A DNA stretch of 64,000 nucleotides from Buddleja alternifolia (lineage: Eukaryota > Streptophyta > Magnoliopsida > Lamiales > Scrophulariaceae), in the NCBI GenBank assembly GCA_019426215.1, contig CM033399.1, positions 37,395,022 to 37,459,021 on the forward strand. Direction: 5' to 3'. Of the stretch, positions 20,409 through 32,325 are shown piece after piece (the stretch's first letter is position 1; the number at the start of each line of letters is the position of its first letter). A program made the position numbers and the translations under genes. The notes under the pieces were generated by a model, which did not search any database, had not been told where the DNA came from, and saw only the letters and a program-made list of their open reading frames with translations.

Positions 20409-21988
20409 TGACACGAAAAATCCTTACGTGTATTAAACAGCAAGTGGACTGGTCGTGTGTAGTAATAAAGTGGACAATAAAGTCCGGGTTGTCGAACCTC
20501 AAGGACTTGTATTTTAGTTTATGATTTTAAAGCAATTGAAGAACTTAAACTAAAACAAGAATTAACTAAAATATTTTTGAAAGTAAGATATAAGAAACAA
20601 GATGTCGAAATCAAGATAGCTATGGAAGAGAGCAACTAAGACACATGTGTTGGCATAAATTAATCAATTTTCACTATAAACATGTTCTCATATTATTAGA
20701 CGAATGTTGCTTTGGTGGAAAAAACCTTAAATAATTACTACCCGATGTCTCGGATGTAATAATCCTATGATTAATTGATGGTTCTCTAAATATGTCTATC
20801 CGAGAATCTAACCAACAATCATGCGTTCAAGTTCTAGAATTTCCCCGGATTAATCCGGCTAACTGCACCCGGGAATCTCTACCTATCTCTAGGGGCAATT
20901 CCCTATTTTTTACGGATTATGTGATGATCCTCTTTGCACCTTAAATTACCTTCTCTCGAACGAATAATTTAAGCAATAAATCATGCATATGGTAGCTAAG
21001 CATATGATGCATTCAAACAAGATCAAGACACAAAGCAACAATAGAATTAATATGAAAAACACAATTTATAACTCAATTATCATAATTTAGCCTCAACATG
21101 GCCTTAGTTCGAAGAATCTATTTCATCATAAAAGATAAAAGATAGGAACTTAAATTAAGATTCATATTCATAGACAAAAACAAATCTAAATCTAAGAAAC
21201 TCCCTCGTATTTTTGATGGTTGAACTTCGATCTTCATCTCTTCCATGCTTCTTGATTTCTTCACCTTCAAAGGTTCTTGATAATCTTCATAACTAATCTA
21301 AGGATGATGAAGATGATGATAGGATGTGTTTAGGCTCCCCCAATGGGTAATGTGTTTTCAAGTGTCTTTGTAAGATGGCCTCCAATCCTCCTTTTATAGC
21401 CAAAAAAATTCACCAACCAAGAACATGTGCTTCTATTCTCTTTTCTTTCCACCTACCATTCTCTTGCTTTCCATCTACCAAGAATGTGAACTACCATTCT
21501 CTTGTTTTCCACCTACTAAGATTGGGAGCTGCCACTTTCGTGTTTTCCCGCGCAGGTATAGTGTTTTATTCATAAACTTCTCCAAAGACCTCCGAATTCG
21601 ATGATTCAAGTCCCCATGTAAAGATAAGACATAGATCGAAAACTTTGTAGAAGGACACTTCATCCAATTCGGTCTCTACATTTATCAAAATGACGTTCCA
21701 ATGTGGAGGTTGTTTCTGATTTGGCGCCCAGGTGTGCGGAAATGGTACTAAAATATGATTTTGGCTAACTCCAGCTTGTTTCTTGCTTGTTTGGTCGTGG
21801 AGGTGTGAAGCATCTTGGCTAAACTTGTTTTATACGTCGTTTTTCAGCCCGTTCTTCGATTGTATCCATTTAAGGTCTGAAATCACTTAATGCACGAATT
21901 AAATGCACATGTGACAAAATCAAGCGATAAATGAACCTAAAACATAAACACAAAGGGGCTTAATAACACGTAAAAATGACTCCTATCA
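20409..21988 (-). mobile_element. Solo LTR of a second Athila family, antisense, in the leader
   Basis: 1,580 bp, exact TSD TCATA at 20404-20408 and 21989-21993. On the minus strand it starts TGATAGGAGTC and ends ...CGTGTCA. It is closely related to the LTRs at 39634 and 41361, sharing the ctggtcgtgtgtag and ggcgcccaggtgtgcgg blocks. Frames inside are not genes. Confidence 0.95.
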
Positions 21989-22087
21989 TCATAATTCTTA
22001 GCTTTTCATTTAATTCTTATTTTTCCTTTATTTTCGTTTTAGTCTAATTTTGTTCTTGTGCTTAACTAATAGGTTTGGTTGTGGTGC

Positions 22088-25000
22088 ATGACCCGCTCAT
22101 CCAATGAGCCCCTCTACGACTTCGAGCCTGAGATTGAGCGTGTTCTTCGGGATAGTAGAAGAGCTCGAGAAATGGCACACAATCTCAATCTAAATCCGAA
22201 TGGAAACTTTCCCGATATGAATCGTCCGGAAAATAAGGAGTGGTTGCAAAATCTGTTTCAAGCTATGCAACCGGCACCTCCACCGCCTCCTCCATCGGTT
22301 CGTGGTAATCAACCACCCCGGGTACACACTACACTGGGACCCGTTATCTTCCCGGATTTTGCTACTCCACATTTCCACATTCCTTCTCACATGTTCGGGA
22401 TGGTTCAAGCGGAGCCATATTATGGTGACTCGAGAGACTCTCCTCATGACCACCTCGATCACTTCGAGAATGTGATATCAACTATGCAATTCAACCCACG
22501 AGATCTTGTTGCTATCCACCTTCGATTATTTCACTTCTCCTTGAAAGATGAGGCTACTCTTTGGTACAAGTCATTGCTGTTGGTAAATATACATATAGCC
22601 TGACTAAGCACAGCGGAAAATTAAAATTTTAGTTTCTAGGATTTAAACATGCGAGTTTATTAATCCTACGGGCTTATCACGTATCATAGGCTTGCGCATC
22701 TCTACACTAGTTATTTAGAACTTAAATAAAGAAGATCTTACCTTATTCGATTTTTCGTAAAAATCGAAGAGTTTCTTCTTCCTTAACGTAAGCTCTCTAG
22801 CTTGCTTCTCGTTCCTTGAATCAACTCCTTCGTTTTTCCCTTTAATGAAGATTTCGAATTCCTCCACCAAAAATGCCTTTGATCGGATTCTTGATTCACT
22901 TCAGAGACCCAAGTGTTTCTCCTCTAAAGTTGATCCACACCCCGGATACCCACTCGTTTATAATCTTTAGCTAGGTTGATCTATAAACGTTTATTCTAAC
23001 TCTAAGGAATAGTGTATGAGATTAAGGTGAAAGCAAAAATTACTTCTCTAAGTATTTTGGAAGAATTCTTGAATTCAAGATCTTGATGAATAATCAAAAA
23101 CTCAAGAACACTATATGAGAGAGAGAAAAAAAGAGAAACGATTTTTCTATGCAAGAGGAACAAAAATTTTGGCTTCAAAAGTCATCATCCTATTTTAGTT
23201 CCATACTAGTCATATATATAAGACTAAGTTCTTGCAATTCTTTCCCATGTAGAACTCTTCTACATTAAACCTTTTCCATGTAGGAATAGAAGACTAATTA
23301 ATTTCTAAATAAAACTCTTTTATTTTAATTAGTTTCCTTTCTCTCCAAGAAATCTTATTTTCTTCTAGAAGAAAATTAAGTAAACTCCTTTAGTTATTTT
23401 CTTCCACCAAATTTTCGACCAAGGCTTAATAAAATAGCCTTTTAATAATTAATCCACCATACTAGATTAATTAAAAGTCAATTCCAATTAATTAAATGCT
23501 TTCTTGACTTAAGCTTAATTAAATTGATCTTATCAACTTAATTAATTCATTTATCCAACGCTTGAATAAATAAAAGTCTTAATTAATTAGTCTAATTAAT
23601 TAATATATTAACTCAACTACTTTGAATTAAATTTCCTTAGCTAAGAAATAGATTTGTCCGAGTATTATGTGTGACCCTTTAGGTTCACCAACATACTAGT
23701 AATGGGTTTCATAACCTTTATGATTTAATTTGGACAATTAAATTGTCTCGATTAATTAAACATTTTTAATTAACCATCTTATTATTTAATCTCCATTAAA
23801 TATAAGATACCCATAAATCAAAGAAAAGTTTCTAGCTACTTATCTTGAAGACCTAGATGTAGGCGATTCAAAGTGAACCTTTCCAATCGCGCATTGCATG
23901 CAAGTGAGATTCTTCCATCAACGAATTTTCCAATTGAATTAAGGATCGAGGAATCTTATTGGTCGAGATCCTTGTAAATTCAATCTTAATAATTCAAGTG
24001 TGTTTGACTAGTGATTAATTAATTCAAGAAACTCATTTCTTAATTAATTACTTACTTGCCTTGGCCAAGGACTAACTCAGTCAAATCACTTAGAATAGTA
24101 TAGGAAATTCACTTGTTCATCTAGACAAGTGATGGATCCTTTGTTGTCAACACCAACCTCCATATACGAGTCACTACACTTAATCACCAGTCCATATGTG
24201 TCCTTGTAAAAGAACTGGCACAGGAGTCAAAGTGCAATGAGTCAATATACAAGATTACTGTGATGACTCAAGTCAAAGAATTAATCTTGCACTATCGTGA
24301 TTAAGAAACTCCTAATTGGACATATATAGAAATAATTCCAATTTAGGAAGTTTCAGTCAGGGTAATCAGTGAACTTGTTCTCAACAAGCACCCGCGTACG
24401 TGCATTTGTGTCAACTACACTAATGTCTATAAAACGAGACATTCTCTAATTAAGAGTGTGCATCATAGGCGCAAGTCTATCCGAATTATCAATGTCCCAT
24501 CTTGACAATTCTATGACTTGGACAGTATTTAGAAATCACAGCCTTAGAGACTTGTTTTATGATATCCATCCAATGAGATATCAAGTCCCATAACTATGTG
24601 TGATTTTTAGGGACTTCATCATACACTTATAACAATATAAACATAAGATGAAGAAATGTCTTTTATTAATATAATGTAAAATGAAATTGTTTATTACAAG
24701 AAAAGATAAATAAAGCCTATCTAGGATTGGCTCACAAGGCACTATTCTAACAATTGCCCCCTCAATCAATCGGAACATGGGATGATCTAGTAGATGAGTT
24801 TCTAAACAAATTCTTCCCTCCATCAAAATCAACGAGCTTAGAAGTGAGATTAAGGGGTTCAATCAAACAAGGAACGAGTCCTAGCATCCGCATGGGCAAG
24901 GTACAAGGGTATGCTTCGAAAGTGCCCCGATCACAACTATACCCAAGACGAGCAAGTTCAACATTTCTATAATGGAGTCCGATCTCGGATTCGACACTAA

Positions 25001-25507
25001 CTCAATGCGGGAGCCGGTGGTGACCTTTTAGGCCTTGATAGTAGGACCGTGTGGACTAAACTCGAGCAAATGGCTAGGGAGAATGAACTTTACCCCGAGG
25101 ATGATGATGAGCTTCCTTCAACAAATCGAAGGGTTGCTTGTGTTCAAGAAGTAGAGGAAGTGGTTGCCCCAAAATCGGAGGTTGTAGATGTAAATTTTGT
25201 GGGGAACCATAACCGACCCCGTGTCAATTTTCATGTACCCGAAAACTTCCCAAAAACCCCGCACAAAATGCACAACCGGGCATCTACCAAGCCCTGAGGC
25301 CTTCTTTCAACAACCCACCTCCGAGGCAAGGCAATCTCAATATACAAGGGCAAGGCCAAGTACGACCTTCCACGACCGAAGAGCGACTTGATGATCATAT
25401 AAGGAAATCGGATACGTCGATTAATGAACTCCGTAATATGATGAAGGATATGTTCATGAAGATGAAGGATATGCGAACACAAATGGGTCAAATATCCTCC
25501 GCGGCAG
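22088..25507 (+). pseudogene. Athila gag, interrupted
   Basis: Starts at MTRSSNEPLYDFEPEIE. An upstream in-frame ATG at 22079 exists, but family members begin at MTR. Blocks then run HTTLGPVIFPDFATPHFHIP, then DPHDHL-like (SPHDHLDHFENV) and DEATLWYKSL, where a solo LTR interrupts (22578-24752). gag resumes with PPQSIGTWDDLVDEFLNKFF. After that there is a frameshift near 24890, an in-frame TAA near 24999 and further shifts to 25550, so the zinc-finger part is scrambled. It encoded the capsid protein. Confidence 0.85.
22578..24752 (-). mobile_element. Solo LTR of an unassigned LTR family, in gag
   Basis: 2,175 bp, TG...CA ends (tgttggtaaa to attctaaca), exact TSD ATTGC at 22573-22577 and 24753-24757. 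No repeated ends inside, no PBS/PPT and no coding frames. A TATA-like tatatatat on the minus strand near 23210 suggests minus orientation, which is weak evidence. Confidence 0.88.
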
Positions 25508-26487
25508 GTGGGAGAGCCCCGGGGACTCTACCGAGTGACACAAAAAAACCCAAAAGAACGATGCCATGCCATTGCTTTGAGAAGTGGGAAACAAGTGGAA
25601 AGTGATACTGTTCACAGTACGGCGCCCAGGCGGCCCTCAGATGGCGCCCAAGCGCCAGGTATCCCCTATCCAGAAACTGAGCTACGCACTTCCGCGCCTA
25701 GGCGTGATCCGGATGACGCCCAGGTGCCGAACGCACCCATGCTGGACAATTCGCTTCGTAGTACCGCGCCTGAGCGCGACTTTACTCACACCCAGGCGCC
25801 GTCTTCATCGAGCCCAGGCGTGACATCCGGCGCGCAGGCGCCGCCTCCTATTTTTTCTAATCTTGGTACATCGAATCCAACGCCTCCTCCTCCCATTGAG
25901 ATCCGTCTTCCTTTTCCAAATGCACAGAAAGAGATGGATCCGAGTTTTCTTCGTATATTGGCACTTCTTCGAGAGGTTCGAATAAACATTTCATTCATTG
26001 ATGCCATCCTCCAAATGCCAAACTATGTCAAGTTCTTCAAGGATATTTTATCCAATAAGCAAAAGTGGGAGGAAAACGAAACGGTTTGTCTCACCAAAGA
26101 GTGCTCCGCCGTTTTACTCAACAAATTACCTCGGAAGCTCAAGGACCCCGGAAGTCTCACCATACCTTGCACTATCGGGCCCTTATCTTTCGAAAAGGTT
26201 CTATGTGATTCGGGAGCTAGTATCAATCTCTTCCCATATTCTCTCTTCCAAAAGCTAGGCCTTGGCAATCCCAAACCAACATCAATGAGCCTCCAACTTG
26301 CCGATAGATCAATCAAGAGGCCAAAAAGGATAATCGAAGACGTTATTGTCCAAGTCGACAAATTCTATTTCCCGGTTGACTTCGTGGAACTTGACATGGA
26401 GGAAGATGTTGAGGTTCCCTTGATCCTAGGAAGACCATTCCTAGCCACCAGTAAGGCGGTAATTGACATTGCAAATGGTAAGGTAAC
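25508..26487 (+). pseudogene. Athila gag end, proline-rich linker and aspartic protease
   Basis: One open frame covers the gag/pro linker and the protease, until a solo LTR interrupts it at codon 327. Residues 36-115 are a low-complexity linker rich in AQAP and APRR, written by the CGCC-GGCG motif. The protease follows, with the catalytic LCDSGASINLFP (Asp234-Ser-Gly) and the ILGRPFL flap-side motif (about residue 306-312). The catalytic triad is intact. It would process the polyprotein, but the downstream frame is separated by the inserted LTR. Confidence 0.88.
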
Positions 26488-28024
26488 TGTTGGTCCCAAG
26501 TGGCATACGAATGGGTCTAGAAGGGGGGGGGGGTTTAAATAGACCCTGAAGTCTTTTTCGACTTCAAAAGATTTCGTATTAAAATGATTTTTGGACACTT
26601 GAAAAAGTAGACGCTTGAATTGCCTAACGCTTGACTTAAGCGTTCACTTAAAATATAGGCGCTTTGGTGAAGCGTCTAACGAAGACTGTTTTTATAAAGT
26701 TAACTTAGATTTCAAGAATTGAATACTTTAACCGAGTAGGTTTGAGCGTTCACTTCTTTGATCAGTGTTAGCACAGCGGAATGATTTTTGTAGTCTTCTT
26801 TTAAAAGCTTTAGCGTCACAAGAAGTTTCTTAGTTGCTTAGCTTTTGATTGTGTTTTACTTAATCAGTTTATGCAATGATATGATGAATAAAAGAATTGA
26901 CTGAAAAGTAAATGACACAATATTTGTAAGGTTCGTTGGGTGGTGTAATCTCAACTACGTCCTTCTTCTCCTCGAACACTTAGAGGCAATCCACTAAAAT
27001 GATTCTCAAAGAATCACACAGAATCTTCTACAAATTAGGGAGAGATGGATGTCGATGACTTGAGCTCCTTGATCACACAGATTTCTGCTCCAAATCACTT
27101 CAATTCCCTTGCTTCTTTCACCCAAAAATATGGCAAGTATCCAACTTCGACTTCACACAGATCGCGAGGCTTGGATAGGGGTTTTTCTAAAAGGGTTTGT
27201 TTGATTTTTATGAAGTTCAAACAACTGGAAATATCTCAGTAGTAATGTAGTTTCTTCGAAAAGAATGTTTGAGATATTGGGTTGACTGTCTCAGGATATG
27301 AAGAAAAGCAAAGAGAATAATTTCTTGAAAGTTTGGCTTTTCTGAGATTGTAAGGAATGAGACTTCAATGCAACAACAATTCGACTTGATAATTGTTCTC
27401 TCTGTTTGGCTTGTTGTTGAAGTCCTATTTATAGGCATTCTTGGAAAAAGTGTCCGTTTGATACATGCAAGGGCGCGTGTCTCTCACTTTCGCGAGTGAA
27501 CAACTTTTGTCCTTTTTCCTGAAAATCTGCTGCACAAAAATTGGTGCTGCAGTCTTTGAATAGTTGACAGTCCAATAGGGTGGCTTCTCCGTACGTCTGA
27601 AAGTGCTTATCACATTTAATGCTCTTATCAGCATTTAATGCATTTGAATTAAATGCCCATTGGTATTTAATGCTTTGAGAGTATTTGCATTAAAACTCCT
27701 TCTGGACTTGGAAATAAATTCAGGTGAAATTACTTCTGTCCTATAAGGTAACGCTTGATTAGCTGGTCAATTGGACGCTTGGAGACTTTATCTTCATTCA
27801 GAAATCAGGCGCTTGAGTCTTCGAACTTTATCACTGATAAACTCACTCAGAAATTATCAGACGCTTAGCCTAAGACTACTTAGCCTAACAATCTAGAACA
27901 AATATAAAGCAAAGCCTATTACAAATCTAACACTTCAAAGCTGAAAAACAAACTTACATAATTTTGGGGTCTAACAAAGGTCCTAATTGTCATCATCAAA
28001 ACATCTAACATGAAATTCCTAACA
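26488..28024 (-). mobile_element. Solo LTR, probably Ty1/copia (SIRE/Maximus-like), in pol
   Basis: 1,537 bp with TG...CA ends. The TSD is GTAAC (26483-26487) against CTAAC (28025-28029), one mismatch. On the minus strand it opens TGTTAGGAATTTCATG and soon reads GTTTTGATGATGACAATT, a phrase typical of SIRE/Maximus-type LTRs. It contains a run of ten or more G near 26524. Lineage assignment is from memory of this phrase only. Confidence 0.8.
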
Positions 28025-28029
28025 CTAAC

Positions 28030-29250
28030 TTTAAATGTGGGGGACAAAAAGATCACATTCGACGTTTACAAAGTTCTTAAGCATCCTCTCGATCATGATT
28101 CTTGCTTTCGTATTGATACTTTTGACTCCTTAATTGTTGAGCATTTTCAGGGAAATTGAAACTCCACTAGAACAATCCCTCAAGGAAGTCATCCAAGCGG
28201 AATCGAAAGGTGAAGAACAAGTGGAACATGCCTTTGGCTTGGAAAGCAAATTGTCCTATCACTCAAAAGGCTTCATAAGAATTGATAGACCATTGTCGGG
28301 AGCCACCCGATCCTTCATTGAAGAACCTCTCACTCTTGAACTCAAACCTTTACCCTCACATCTTAAGTACGTTTATTTGAACGATAACGAAACGCTTCCA
28401 TTAATTATTTCTTCTTCTCTTTCAGGACAACAAGAGGCACAATTAATGAAGGTGTTGAAATCTCACAAACGTGTTTTTGGGTGGAAGATAGCGGATATAA
28501 AAAGGATTAGTCCGTCCATTTGCAAGCACAAAATATCGATGGAAGAAGATGCTAAACCGACCATTCAACCGCAAAGGAGGTCCAATCCTCAAATCCAAGA
28601 AGTGGTGAAGAAAGAAGTGATCAAACTTCTAGATGCGGGCATCATATTTCCTATCTCCGATAGCCCATGGGTAAGTCCCACCCAAGTGGTGCCAAAGAAG
28701 GGAGGTACGACGGTAATTCTTAATGATAACAATGAATTGATTTCGTTTAGAGTAGCTACCGGCTTTCGAGTTTGCATTGATTATCGTAAATTAAATGAGT
28801 ATACTCGAAAAGACCATTTCTCCCTCTCCTTCATCGATCAAATGTTAGAAAGAATAGCCGAGCATGAGTTCTATTACTTTTTAGATGGGTACTCCGGATA
28901 TAATCAAATTTCCATTGCACCCGGGGATCAAGAAAAAACACTTTTACTTGTCCTTCTGACACTTTTTCTTATAGACGAATGCCTTTTGGATTATGTAATA
29001 CCCCCGCTACGTTTCAAAGATATATGGTTTCTATCTTTCATGACATGGTGGAAACCTTTCTTGAAATATTCATGGATGATTTTTCGATTTTTGGCTCTAC
29101 TTATGATGCTTGTTTGCACAACCTAACCCTTGTTTTACAGAGATGTGAGGACACCGACTTCGTCCTCAATTGGGAAAAATGTCATTTCATGGTACGAGAG
29201 GGGATAGTGTTAGGGCATAAGATCTCCCAAAAGGAAATTGAAATGGACAG
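28030..29250 (+). pseudogene. Athila reverse transcriptase
   Basis: Continues the protease frame after the LTR. Visible are the KRISPSICKHKI block, AGIIFPISDSPWVSP, VCIDYRKLNE and YYFLDGYSGYNQI, then a frameshift near 28960 that moves the remainder (MPFGLCNTPATFQR, IFMDDFSIFG) into another frame. The YxDD-type box (FMDD, the lineage's usual form) and the LDGYSG Asp are present, so only the shift breaks the domain. It copies the element RNA into cDNA in the cytoplasmic particle. Confidence 0.9.
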
Positions 29251-29960
29251 AGCAAAAATCGAAGTGATAGCCAATCTTCCACCACCTACCACGGTCAAGG
29301 ATGCGAGAAGCTTCTTAGCACATGCGGGATTCTATCGGCGTTTCATTTCAAATTTTTCCAAAATTTCTAAACCACTTTCTACTTTACTTATGAAAGATGC
29401 CATTTTTTACTTTGATGATGCTTGTGTGCAGGCATTCCTCACTTTGAAGAAACGGTTGATATCCGCCCCCATCATGGCACCTCCGGATTGGAGCTTGCCC
29501 TTCGAGTTAATGTATGATGCAAGTGACACCGCAGTTGGTGCGGTACTTGGCCAATGAAAGGAAAAGGTATTTCGAACCATCTATTATGCTAGTAAAACTC
29601 TAAATGATGCACAATTGAATTATGCAACCACGGAAAAAGAGTTACTAGCTATAGTATTTGCGTTTGACAAATTCCATGCCTATCTTGTTTTGAACAAAGT
29701 GATTGTGTACACCGATCACTCCGCACTAAAGTACTTGCTTGCCAAAAAAGATGCTAAACCTAGACTTCTTAGGTGGATTCTACTACTTCAAGAATTTGAC
29801 CTTGAAATCAAAGATAAGAAAGGAGTAGAGAATGTAGTCGCTGATCATTTGTCCAGGATAGAGGCCCCTAGTCCCGAACACTTGCATGATACACCAATTA
29901 GAGAAGAGTTTCCCGATGAACGCTTATTTGCTATATGTGATAACCCAACTCCTTGGTATG
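29251..29960 (+). pseudogene. Athila RT connection and RNase H
   Basis: FLAHAGFYRRFI and the LMYDASDTAVGAVLGQ block (first catalytic Asp) end in a TGA at 29555-29557. The frame then resumes with [23 protein letters not shown] (catalytic Glu), [12 protein letters not shown] (Asp) and [10 protein letters not shown] (Asp). All four acidic residues are readable and only the stop breaks it. It degrades the RNA strand of the hybrid. Confidence 0.88.
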
Positions 29961-31240
29961 CAAATTTTGCAAATTATCTTGTCAAAGGAGTTCTTCCTCC
30001 GGATATTACTTACCATCAAAAGAAGAAATTCTTATTTGATGTGAAGCAATATTTGTGGAACGAACCATATCTATTTAAGATTTGTGCAGATGGCCTCATT
30101 CGAAGATGTGTTCCCGAGGAGGAAATAGCATCGGTTCTAGCTCATTGCCATGACATGTCGGTAGTTGGCCATTTTGGACTTTCTAAAATAGTGGCTAAGG
30201 TGCTTCAATCAGGTTTCTTTTAGCCCACACTCTCTAAAGATGCATTTTTGTATGTCCAATCTTGTGATAGGTGCCAACGAACGGGTAATATCTCTAAAAG
30301 ACATGAAATGCCCTTGAATAGCATGCTAGAGTGTGAAATATTTGATGTTTGGGGTATTGATTTCATGGGACCTTTCCCTATTTCTTGTTCCAATAAGTAT
30401 ATTGTTGTTGCGGTCGACTACATCTCTAAATGGGTTGAAGCCGAGGCTTTGCCCACTAACGATGCTCGGGTGGTTACTCGATTTTTAAGGAAAAAGATTT
30501 TCACTCGTTTTGGAACCCCTAGAGCAATCGTTAGTGACGGGGGCTCCCATTTTTGCAACAAGCAATTCGAACACTTATTGAATAAGTATGGGGTAAGGCA
30601 TAAAATTTCAACGCCATACCACCCTCAAACGAGTGGGCAAGTAGAGGTGTCTAATAGGGAGATTAAACGCATTCTTGAAAAAACGATCAATGCATCTAGG
30701 AAGGATTGGTCTCTTAAGCTAGATGACGACGCCTTATGGGCTTATAGGACCGCGTTTAAAACCCCTATTGGCATGTCCCCGTATCGCCTCATTTTTGGAA
30801 AAGCATGTCACCTACCGGTTGAGCTTGAACATCGTGCCTTTTGGGCTATTAAACTTCTAAATTTTGACTCTACACTTGTAGGTACAAATCGATTGCTCCA
30901 ATTGCACGAGCTTGAGGAATGGCGCCACCAAGCTTATGAGAATGCCAAAATTTACAAGGAACAAACAAAAGCATGGCATGACAAGCACATTCTTCCTCGG
31001 GAGTTTCACGAGGGCGAGAGGGTTCTCCTATACAACTCTCGCCTTTGACTTTTTCCCGGGAAGCTCAAATCAAGATGGTCGGGGCCGTTTATGGTATCTC
31101 ATGTATATCCTTCGGGTGTTATCGAACTCAAGACGGACAAGGGACAAACCTTCATGATCAACGCCCAACGGGTAAAGCATTATATTGGGATTGACGGGCC
31201 ACGGGACAAAGTGTCCATTTCTCTCGGGGATCCTCCATGA
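29961..31240 (+). pseudogene. Athila integrase
   Basis: The HHCC zinc-binding end ([10 protein letters not shown], then CDRCQ) is split by a TAG at 30221-30223. The core carries the DDE triad: [18 protein letters not shown] and the Glu in [10 protein letters not shown]. The Athila-typical [17 protein letters not shown] follows. A TGA at 31046-31048 precedes the C-terminal FPGKLKSRWSGPFMV. The frame closes at 31238-31240. Both stops can be explained by one transition each. It would join the cDNA ends to the chromosome. Confidence 0.9.
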
Positions 31241-32325
31241 TTTCATATCTCAAGTCGAGCTACCGACTATAAACTAGCGCTTCTTGGGAGGCAACCCAAG
31301 CTTTCTTTCCTTTCTCGTCGTTTATTTTTTCTGGTTTAGTTTGCTTTGTTTTTTTGCTTAGTCTTTGTTAGTTTGTGTTAATCGTTGTGTTGTTTGTTTT
31401 CTTTCTTTATTTTTGGCAGGAAACGGACTTAAATTTCAACGCGTCAACACTTCCACGCCTGGGCGCCGCGTATATCGCGCCCAGGCGCCAATCAACCTCA
31501 GTTGGCATTTCGGTTCGCAGATCCACGCCCAGGCGCCGTCTCCCTCATGCCTGGGCGCTGCTTCAGAACACACCCCGGCACCAGACTCCCACGCTAAGGT
31601 ACCGCAGGAGCCCAAAAGTCACATTTGCTTCGCATCATGGCTCATGAGCGCCACCACTTCCGCGCCTGGGTGCCGCGTGAACCACGCCCAAACGTCAAGT
31701 ACTCCATGCCCGAGCATTGACTGAATTCCAAAAGCCAATATCTGCTTCGCATTACGACACCTGGGCGCCGTCATACGAGCGTCTGGGCGCCGATCAGGCT
31801 TTTTTTTTTAAAATTTAGTCAAAGTTAGGTCAAAAGACTCATCATCTCTCTCTACACCCGATCCCACCACCACTCCGCCGATTTCCTCCGTCGATTCACC
31901 ATCGTTACGCCGCCGGAATAGCCCCCGTCTCTCTCCTTGCATTTTGGGTCACGGGATGCCATCGGATCTGTGCTCTTTAGACCACAAGGTGAGTGAATAG
32001 CTTGGCCCCTTGTTTTCATCTCCTTTCTGAATATTGAAGCTGTGTGGGGGTTTTTTTTGGTTCTCGAATTCGTAACTTGTGGCCTGAGTTATTGCTATTT
32101 GTTGGTGGAGTGGGGTTTGTAGGTGGAATTTGGATTTGTAGATAGTTGTGGGTTAGCCGATTAATTTTGCTTTGAGGTTGTTGAGCTGCGATTACTGTTT
32201 CTGTTCAATTGAGCCATTGTTGGGTTCGGTTGATTGTGATTGTGGGCTGTCTGCGTGCCCTCGGGACGTAGTCGAGAACTTGGCAACCAATTTAACGCCG
32301 TTACGTCGCTGAAATTTTGCTCACA
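31241..32325 (+). other. Pol-ORF3 spacer with second CGCC-GGCG array
   Basis: About 1 kb between pol and the third ORF. Around a dozen motif variants (cgcctgggcgcc, cgcccaggcgcc) fill 31449-31800. The frames of 90 and 119 codons here only reflect the array. The rest has no visible domain; a splice acceptor for an ORF3 mRNA may lie here, which is inference. Confidence 0.55.

Noticed and set aside
31365..31724. 119-codon frame after integrase
   Set aside because: Follows only the CGCC-GGCG motif array and has no domain; treated as untranslated spacer.
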